Made by a program: the position numbers and the translations under genes. This document shows positions 6,664 through 12,450 of a DNA stretch of 12,450 bases, piece by piece (position 1 is the stretch's first letter; each line of letters starts with the position of its first letter). The notes under the pieces are model-generated. The model saw only the letters and a program-made list of their open reading frames with translations. It was not told where the DNA came from and searched no databases. Source of the stretch: Thalassiosira profunda (taxonomy: Eukaryota > Bacillariophyta > Thalassiosirophyceae > Thalassiosirales > Thalassiosiraceae); assembly GCA_036939355.1 (NCBI GenBank), contig JALLAP010000597.1, positions 1 to 12,450 on the forward strand, read 5' to 3'.

Positions 6664-8744
6664 ATGAATTACTCGTCGTCGAGCGGCACCGGCAGCCCGC
6701 CCAAGCCCGGCGTCTTCGCCGCCATGGACGTCATGCGCGGCATGATGGACGTGGAGCAGAATTTGGGGCGGCGGGCGCCGGGCCAATCGGGAGGTGCAGG
6801 CGAACCGAGCGACGGTGCATGTGAGCACAACAACAACAATGGGGGCGACGGGGGCGACTGCTCCGACGAAGACACTGGCGACTTCGAGCACACCGACATG
6901 CTAGGCGGGACGGGGTTAGGGGGTGCAACGTCCACGTCTCCGCGAGGCGTCGGCGACCTCGAGGGCTCCCCCAGCGGCGCGAAATTCTTCGTCTCCCGCG
7001 AGGAGGAGGAGGCCCGAGGCCTGGCCCCCGCCCAATCCGCCCCCCGCCGACCCGCCCGGGGATACTACCGCCACTTCCACCTCGGCGGAAGAGACCGGCG
7101 CTACGTCATCGCCGGATTCTCCCTCGGCTTCTTCGCCCTCGTGGCGCTGGTCGTCTTCCTCTCCTCCCGAAGGGGAGACGGGGCGGACGCCGTGGCCTAT
7201 GGCCCCGTCCAGCCGCGCGAACGCCCGCAAAACTACGATTTTGCCGCGTACGGCTACCCCCACGTCCAGGAGACGCTGGCGTCGAGCGGGTGGGTGTCCT
7301 GGCCGAAGGACGCGCAGGAGGCGTACGCCGCCAAGAGTTTCTTTCTGGCGGACGCGGGGGAAGAAATCCGCACCCCGGACGAGTGCGCGCAATTGTGCCA
7401 ACGGAGACAGGCGCCGGCGGGGGCGTGGAGCGTGAAATATGGGACGTGCTGGTGCAACACCGTCGTGGAGTTGGGGAGGCTGTGCCGGGAGCCGTGCGTG
7501 GCCGATCATTATGTTGATTTTAGCACCCAGCCGATCGACGTGCTGGGGTATTGCGAGAAGTCGGTGTGCGACAAGGAGTGGTANTGTTGATTTCAGCACC
7601 CAGCCGATCGACGTGCTGGGGTATTGCGAGAAGTCGGTGTGCGACAAGGAGTGGTACCACTCCGAGGAGTACTGTGAGGAGGACGTGGCGTTTGATGAGG
7701 AGGCGTGCGATGGGACCCTCGCCTCGATGGCGGCGGGGGAGAGCGATCCCGGGTCGGTGCAGGTCGCCCGGCCTCCGGTTAAGAATACACCAACACAGCC
7801 CGAGAATGAGCAGGCGCAGCAAGAGATCATACCGCAGGGCGGGGGAACGCACAAGGTGTCGGACTTTTACGCCCACACCCACCGGTCGTCAAGTATTGGA
7901 TGGGTATCGTGGTACCCCGCGCTGGACGATGACAACTACATCCAATTAGACGAGTCGGATGGCGTGACCTCCCTGGAGGACTGTGCGGCGGAATGCCACA
8001 ACACCGAGGCTCAGTCGGGCGCTTGGAACGTGGAGAAAGGTCTGTGTTTTTGTGTCCACAAGATCGTGGACGATTTATGCTGGGAACCCTGCGTGCGCGA
8101 CGAATTTGTCAACTTCGCCACCGATCCCATCACGTGGCTGGCGTACTGCGAGCAAACCGTCTGCCAAGGCGAGTGGGAGGGGAGCGAGGAGTACTGCGCC
8201 GACGTCCAGTTCGACGAGGAGGTNGCAAACCGTCTGCCAAGGCGAGTGGGAGGGGAGCGAGGAGTACTGCGCCGACGTCCAGTTCGACGAGGAGGTGTGC
8301 GATACGAAGCTCTCGGAGCTGGAAAAGGAGGCGGAGGAGTTCGAGGCCACCTCGTCCACGGAAGTTCCCGAGACGGACGGCAGCGACGATGAGGAACCGG
8401 TCCCGGACGACCCGGCGGCGTACGGTTTCCCGCACACGCACAAGACGTCGTACGCGAATTGGGTGTCGTGGTCGAATGTCCGAAAGGACTACTCCCTCTA
8501 CACGGCGGAAGACGGCATTTCCTCCCTAGGGCAGTGTGCTGCGAAGTGCCAGGAGGACGGAGCGCTGTCCGGCGCGTGGAAGGCCAAACGCGCATACTGT
8601 TTCTGCATGATGAAGGTGGTCGATGGTGTTTGCGGAGACAAAGGGCCCGGCGATGATGCTTTGTTGCTGCACGTCTTTAGGCAGGATGTTTGTTCTGATG
8701 GCGATCAAGGCACTCGGAGACGGCGAAACAAAGCAATTGTATGA
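6664..8744 (+). CDS. Type II membrane protein with three Cys-rich repeats (frame broken by assembly duplications)
   Basis: The ATG at 6664 follows the transposon's right target duplication and is preferred to the in-frame ATG at 6571 inside the MITE. Two 72-nt duplications around single Ns (7584, 8224) shift the frame. Dropping one copy plus the N each time (73 nt) gives one frame of 644 aa ending in TGA at 8742-8744. Residues 1-145 are a Gly/Asp/Ser-rich, probably cytosolic region. A membrane helix at about 147-168 (YVIAGFSLGFFALVALVVFL) is followed by the lumenal or extracellular part. Three repeats begin near 7246, 7858 and 8416. Their consensus is WVSW, then C-x3-C, GAW, C-x-C, C-x3-C, F-x-T-x-PI, L-x-YC, VC-x2-EW, EEYC and FDEE. 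Repeats 1 and 2 are complete with about 10 Cys each; repeat 3 stops after C-x-C and one further Cys. The spacing recalls WSC or PAN-type extracellular modules, but I cannot assign a family. A role in binding glycans or the cell wall is inference. Confidence 0.8.
7512..7656 (+). repeat. 72-nt duplication around an N (probable assembly overlap)
   Basis: Bases 7512-7583 and 7585-7656 are the same 72 nt with one T/C difference (GATTTT versus GATTTC, both Asp-Phe), separated by a single N at 7584. The duplicated protein segment (VDFSTQPIDVLGYCEKSVC) occurs once in the homologous repeat 2, so the second copy is not biological. It looks like two contigs with a 72-nt overlap joined without merging. 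The single difference may be a heterozygous site. Confidence 0.88.
8152..8296 (+). repeat. Second 72-nt duplication around an N (probable assembly overlap)
   Basis: Bases 8152-8223 and 8225-8296 are identical and are separated by a single N at 8224. The length matches the duplication near 7584 exactly, which points to a fixed contig overlap length in the assembler rather than to two biological events. Collapsing it restores the reading frame across CEQTVCQGEWEGSEEYC. Confidence 0.9.
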
Positions 8745-9109
8745 GGTAGATGTGACATAGGCGTTTGAGCCAAACGTTCAGTGGTTGACGCTTCGATTAA
8801 CCACCGAGAGTAGCATTACCCAGCGTTTTGCGAGCAAGACCTGGGGCGAGGGAGATGCCTCGCCTGAGTTGGTGGTGTCTGTTTCTACCTCTAAGCTAAT
8901 AGCAAGTTGTAACATAAACTATGTTGCCCCATCTATGGCGCTTGACTGCAATTGATTCTCTCTTTATTCCGTTGCTTTACGACGTGTTGACAAGAAAAAT
9001 GAGAGAACCACGTCGAGCACCAACCTCCATTACTGACCCTACCCGTTCGTCAATGATGGGCGAAAACACAAAACATAAAACTCCATCGCTCAATAAACTC
9101 CACACGCCT
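8745..9109. other. Convergent 3' intergenic region with candidate polyA signals
   Basis: This 365-nt stretch lies between two converging genes. On the minus strand AATAAA occurs at 8963-8968 (TTTATT on the plus strand), about 140 nt past the stop of the minus-strand gene, and could be its polyadenylation signal. On the plus strand AATAAA at 9092-9097 is the only canonical signal for the upstream plus-strand gene, but it lies about 350 nt past its stop and may be incidental. I see no RNA gene, transposon end or long repeat here. Confidence 0.4.
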
Positions 9110-10304
9110 TTACAAGGCGATGAAGCCGACCAGAGCTACAATAGCAGCAGAAAGCGATCCCGAGGTCGCGAAAGAAGAGCTATCGAGCACCGAAGGCTCC
9201 GGTTCAATGGGGTTCACGGGCTCTGGCTCGATGGGATTCTCTGGCTCCGGCTCAATGGGGTTCATCGGAAGGGCGGAAGACGTCGTTGTGGCAACAGTCG
9301 TTGAGATTGTTTCTTCAGGCTCCGTCGTAGTCGTAGAAGTGGTCGTCGTCGTCGCGGCAGCAGTGGCCACGGTTGAAGTAGTTGTTTCAGGCTCAGTGTA
9401 GGCGATTCCCTCCGCGACGAACGCTCCATCGATGTCCTTCATCTCCAGGTCTCCGTACAGCGCCTCGTGACCAGGGTAGATGCCCGACCCCGAGTTGGGC
9501 CAGACGTAGGGCACAGCGGGCTGCGCCATCGGGTCCTCGTTGTCTTCCATCTCCGCCCAGGTGATAGAGGTGGTCTTCGAGCTGTCCTTACCGTAGCCCT
9601 GCCCGGCCGGACTCTCCAACCACTCGGAAGGGCACTGTTCCGGAAGGCACTGGTTGGCCATCCACAGCTCCAAGGCAGCCAACGCAAGATGGGGATGGCG
9701 ATACTGGCCAGAGTTCTCCCCAGTCTGAACGTAGGGGCAGGAATCGCCCCAAATATTGCCGGCGTCCGCCACCTCCTTCGTGCAATAGTGTGGCCCCCGA
9801 CAGTTCCCTTCGTCGCAATCGGGCGACTGACCCAGGTACTCGAGGCGGTAGTACGTCGAGCTGGGCTCCCCATCGATGAGGATGGGCGGCTGGAACTTGA
9901 TGGTCGTGTCGTCGTCCGCTCCAAAGTACTCAATCACAAGCTCGTCCAGCTTGGACTTGACATGTTGCACCCGCTGGTGTCGAAGTCGAACCACTCGGCG
10001 CAGACGTCGTGTTTGCAGGAGTTGTAGCCGTTCTTGATGGGGAGAGAGCCACTGCAGACATTGAAATGAAATGAATTGGGTGAGCTTCTGAGACTCAAAT
10101 GCCCCCCATCTGCGGGAGATTAGGCACTCACCAAAAGGAGGGATGTGGCCAATGCCATAGTCATCAGAGATGATGGCGCAATCAGGACTGGATTATGCAT
10201 ATCATATGAGCAAGCAGGTTGTTGTGCACGATAATAAGTATCTTTGAGCCAAACTCACCCGCATTCCGCTCCAATCTTTGGGCAGGCGCCCACATCCACC
10301 GCAT
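9110..10304 (-). CDS. Three-exon gene: secreted mucin-like protein with GPI-anchor-like C-terminus
   Basis: Exons (minus strand) 10304-10259, 10187-10132 and 10051-9110 join through GT-AG introns of 71 and 80 nt into one 347-aa frame with an ATG and a TAA at 9110-9112. The predicted N-terminus is hydrophobic (AVLIAPSSLMTMALATSLLL) and could act as a signal sequence or anchor. The next part is Arg/Gln/Leu-rich and does not look like the rest of the protein (see findings). From about residue 70 the protein is convincing: a Cys-containing domain (DCDEGNCRGPHYC; MANQCLPEQC), a long Thr-rich stretch likely to be O-glycosylated, three NPIEPEP-type repeats and a hydrophobic end (SAAIVALVGFIAL) after small Ser/Ala/Gly residues. 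That end is the usual form of a GPI-attachment signal, so the mature protein is probably on the cell surface. I do not recognise the Cys domain. The 3' exon is much more certain than the start. Confidence 0.6.
9195..9266 (-). repeat. Three 24-nt tandem coding repeats (NPIEPEP units)
   Basis: Units at 9243-9266, 9219-9242 and 9195-9218 each encode an 8-residue MNPIEPEP, ENPIEPEP or VNPIEPEP-like peptide. They differ at a few third positions. The Pro/Glu-rich spacer sits between the Thr-rich stretch and the hydrophobic C-terminus, as stalk sequences do in surface glycoproteins. Repeat number could vary between strains. Confidence 0.85.
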
Positions 10305-10490
10305 CGTACTCGCGGGCGCGAATCTTTCGGCGCCAAATAAGAGGCTAGCCCCCTTCGCACCACGAACTCCACCTACGTCTCAGACCCTGCCAAGGCAAGT
10401 AGGCTTGCGTGCTCCTTCAATCCACCGCCCTCTCGATAGACTCTGCGACGCTGCTGTGGGTTCTGTTTGACTGCACAATATATGGAACTA

Positions 10491-10496
10491 TTTATT
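10491..10496 (-). terminator. Candidate polyadenylation signal AATAAA
   Basis: TTTATT on the plus strand is AATAAA on the minus strand. It lies about 40 nt past the TGA at 10535-10537 of the upstream minus-strand gene, a normal distance for a polyA signal. If used, it would end that transcript before the start of the next minus-strand gene near 10304. Confidence 0.4.
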
Positions 10497-10534
10497 TACA
10501 GCACGAAGATTACATCGACACGTACAACAAACTC

Positions 10535-11986
10535 TCACGGGGCCAACGTGATGGCCAGCTCCGGCGCCGCCGCGCCTCCGTCCGCATCCTCGCTCGCAAA
10601 CTGCGCCCACCCGCTCGACTCGGCGGAAAGCCGCACCGTCGCCCACTCGCTCCTCCAGTCCCTCGTCAGCTCGATGGCCGCCGACACGTCCACCTCGTAC
10701 GCTTCGCCCTCCGACGGGTCAACGGAGAACGACGCCACAGGAAGCGATTCCATCGATCCCAGGGAAGCAAACTGGGACGGGGCCCAATCGCCGCTGCTCA
10801 GGAGGGAGTGCACGCGGACCGTCAGGGAGGCCAGATCTTCCGAGTGGGATGCCAGCTGCAACTTCAGCACGGCCGCGTCTACCACATCGTCTTTTGTCAA
10901 TGCGGATATGTCGAATTTCAGGTACGACGACACGTGCTCGTCGCCGTCGACGACGATTTGTTCCGTGCGCGCCTCGGGCGTCGTCTCCCGTGACGAGGCG
11001 ACAATGCTCGGTGCGATTCGAACGGCGCCCCCGCCGTCCCCGCGCATCTCGTACCCCGACAAATCGGACGCCACTGCGCTCTCTTCCGTCTCCTTATTGT
11101 GCTCCTTCTTGGGATGCGTGTGCTTCTCCTCCGGCTCGTTCCGCGGCGCGTGATCTTTCAGCGGGTGGGTGTGCTCTGGATTCTTCGGTTTGTGGTGCTT
11201 CTTTGGGTGCGTGTGCCCATGACCGTGCTCAATTTCTATCGAGGGATCGGTCTCTATGGGATCGGAAGAAGGCAGCGCCTCGTCGACGGCTTGGAATCCC
11301 GCAGCATCCGGAGAGGCGAGGGTGGCACTTTCGTTGCCGCTCCTCCCCGCCAGATACAGAGCCAGTATCACGACGTCAAAGATGAGGAGGAGGGCGAACA
11401 TCATCGTGTACCTCCGATCCCGCGGCGGCTTGTTCCGATGGGACGCGCTCTCGTCCGATCCGGTCCGCGAGGCGGTGGACTCTTGCGTGGCGCTCACCTC
11501 GACATCGCCCGTGCGCGTCTTGAAGTTGACAAAGTTGCCCTTGATATCGAACGTCGGCACCCTTGCGGGCAAGAGGTCGATGGTGTCATCGACCCCGCCC
11601 CAGGAGAGGGTGTCCTGAATCTCGCGCTCGGACGCCGCCCGGCGAGACTCGTAGCTCATGTAGCGCTCGATGGTATCGTCCACGAGAGAGGCAGAGTCGT
11701 CGCCCTGCTCCTCGTCTCCGCCCACCAGCCCGTCTCCATTATTGATCTCGTCCAGCCGCCGGCCAATGGTACTGCTGCCCCGCCCGTGGCCGCGGACGTG
11801 GGAATCGACCCGCCCCTCCCGATCCTCCGCGACGCTCGGGAGCCCGATCCCCCCGTCGCGCCGCTGCAGGTCTTCGGCGGTGGCGATGATCGACGCCCAA
11901 TCGAAGCCCTTGCCTTTCTTGCCCGATTTCACGAGCTTGCGGAGGCGCCGGCGCTGCTCGTCGCCGCCGTCGCCCTTGCGCCCCAT
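10535..11986 (-). CDS. Type II membrane protein with His-rich linker and DNRLRE/CBM96-like domain
   Basis: A single exon of 483 codons runs from the ATG at 11986 to the TGA at 10535-10537. The N-terminal 190 residues are charged and probably cytosolic, with basic clusters near the start (RRRLRKLVKSGKKGKG). A single helix at about 193-214 (YTMMFALLLIFDVVILALYLAG) is the signal anchor. Residues 254-297 are His-rich (HGHGHTHPKKHHKPK, EHTHPLKDH, KHTHPKKEH), which could bind metal ions. From about 325 to the end is a beta-rich domain with the order YLKFDIS, V-x-A-x-L-x-L, VRVHS, W, VDVSAAI, a short V-x-L strand and a closing FAS-E with PELAITL. This closely follows DNRLRE/CBM96-type carbohydrate-binding domains as I know them, which bind polysaccharides at the cell exterior. 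I recognise no catalytic domain. Attaching the membrane to wall or matrix glycans is a reasonable inference. Confidence 0.78.
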   Translation of the reverse strand: MGRKGDGGDEQRRRLRKLVKSGKKGKGFDWASIIATAEDLQRRDGGIGLPSVAEDREGRVDSHVRGHGRGSSTIGRRLDEINNGDGLVGGDEEQGDDSASLVDDTIERYMSYESRRAASEREIQDTLSWGGVDDTIDLLPARVPTFDIKGNFVNFKTRTGDVEVSATQESTASRTGSDESASHRNKPPRDRRYTMMFALLLIFDVVILALYLAGRSGNESATLASPDAAGFQAVDEALPSSDPIETDPSIEIEHGHGHTHPKKHHKPKNPEHTHPLKDHAPRNEPEEKHTHPKKEHNKETEESAVASDLSGYEMRGDGGGAVRIAPSIVASSRETTPEARTEQIVVDGDEHVSSYLKFDISALTKDDVVDAAVLKLQLASHSEDLASLTVRVHSLLSSGDWAPSQFASLGSMESLPVASFSVDPSEGEAYEVDVSAAIELTRDWRSEWATVRLSAESSGWAQFASEDADGGAAAPELAITLAP

Positions 11987-12424
11987 GATGGACGATTTGC
12001 AGTTCGCTCTCTAGCCGACGACCTCCGCATCGCACACCCACGAAGGGCCGCAGGCGCAGCAGGCGCAGCACTAGCCGCCGCGTTGGCGGTAGAGTCTTAT
12101 CAAATTCTCATTGGCCGGCCATTGTTGCTTGGAGCCGCATCAATTCTTTCCATCGTCTTGGGGCTCTTTGGGTTGGGCCGCTCACCGCGAAGAAGGACGC
12201 CTGCGTGAGGGCGGTGTCTTGTTGGCCGCGCGCCCAACTTTTTTTCTCAAAGACGGTGCATGTGTTTCGCTGTCGCAACGACACTGTTTGAATCCTTTTG
12301 TTATTGATTCCTCTGCATGTATCTCAAGCTTGGTGCATCTGAGAGGCGACCTTTCTGATTGTCAACGAAGCTTGACTCGGCTCCCGGCTAGCTGCGCCAG
12401 CGTTTGCAACTGCAACGGGCAACG
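11987..12424. promoter_or_regulatory. Upstream region of the minus-strand gene at 11986
   Basis: This stretch holds the 5' flank of the gene starting at 11986 and runs to a possible plus-strand start at 12425. A short GCAGGCGCA direct repeat lies near 12052-12074 and a run of seven T near 12239. I see no clear TATA box, RNA gene or mobile element. Plus-strand frames that extend into the first part from the left are antisense shadows of the 11986 gene. Confidence 0.35.
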
Positions 12425-12450
12425 ATGGTGGCCGACGCTCGGAAGGCCGC
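12425..12450 (+). CDS. Possible start of a divergent gene (3' partial)
   Basis: An ATG at 12425 in the context CAACGATGG opens a frame (MVADARKA) that runs off the right edge. Only eight codons are visible, so coding potential cannot be judged. The purine-rich context and its position in the space left of no other gene make it a candidate start, nothing more. Confidence 0.2.

Noticed and set aside
7512..8296. Genuine segmental duplications or extra repeat units in the Cys-rich gene
   Set aside because: Both are exactly 72 nt with one N between copies and break the frame. Collapsing them restores it. An assembly overlap explains this better than two independent duplications.
10219..10470. Plus-strand frame of 83 codons between two minus-strand genes
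   Set aside because: It overlaps the first exon and intron of the 9110-10304 gene on the other strand, has no recognisable features, and is short enough to arise by chance.
11099..12208. Plus-strand frame of 369 codons at the right end
   Set aside because: It is antisense to the membrane protein at 10535-11986, whose composition and domain order are convincing. A long antisense frame is expected in GC-rich coding DNA.
1..12450. CRISPR array, tRNA, rRNA or prokaryotic operon
   Set aside because: I saw no spaced direct-repeat array, cloverleaf with anticodon context or ribosomal RNA motif. Genes have spliceosomal introns and no Shine-Dalgarno pattern.

Overview
The window looks like nuclear DNA of a protist with compact genes, most likely a stramenopile alga. 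A diatom such as Thalassiosira is my best guess, but this is an inference from style and I could not search for homology. Supporting signs are short GT-AG introns of 60-100 nt, a moderately GC-rich genome with closely packed genes on both strands, and proteins that are almost all secreted or membrane-bound and rich in Cys, Thr or acidic residues. Two single-N joins flanked by duplicated sequence show that this is a draft short-read assembly.

Layout. (1) 2-1369 (+): the 3' end of a gene for an unrecognised protein with one membrane segment and an acidic tail. (2) 1607-5809 (-): a seven-exon gene that I reassembled by splicing. It encodes a predicted protein of 1244 aa with a signal peptide, a Cys-rich ectodomain, one membrane segment and a coiled-coil C-terminus. 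(3) 5810-6663: the shared upstream region of two divergent genes. It has an AT-rich part with imperfect direct repeats, then a 223-bp MITE (6433-6655) with perfect 23-bp terminal inverted repeats and an 8-bp target-site duplication. The MITE ends 8 bp before the ATG of the next gene, and only the target-site copy lies between. (4) 6664-8744 (+): a type II membrane protein with three Cys-rich repeats. Its frame is broken twice in this assembly by 72-nt duplications around a single N, and removing one copy of each restores one 644-aa frame. (5) 9110-10304 (-): a three-exon gene for a protein with a Thr-rich, mucin-like stretch, three NPIEPEP-type repeats and a C-terminus resembling a GPI-anchor signal. 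Its N-terminal reading frame is questionable. (6) 10535-11986 (-): a single-exon type II membrane protein with a His-rich linker and a C-terminal beta-sandwich domain resembling DNRLRE/CBM96 carbohydrate-binding modules. (7) 11987-12450: the upstream region of gene 6, with a possible gene start at the right edge.

The genes do not form a recognisable pathway. The common theme is the cell surface and secretory system, and this may reflect no more than chance. The best-supported unusual observation is the MITE inserted immediately upstream of a start codon, which supplies a new in-frame ATG. I found no CRISPR array, rRNA, tRNA or prokaryotic-type operon.
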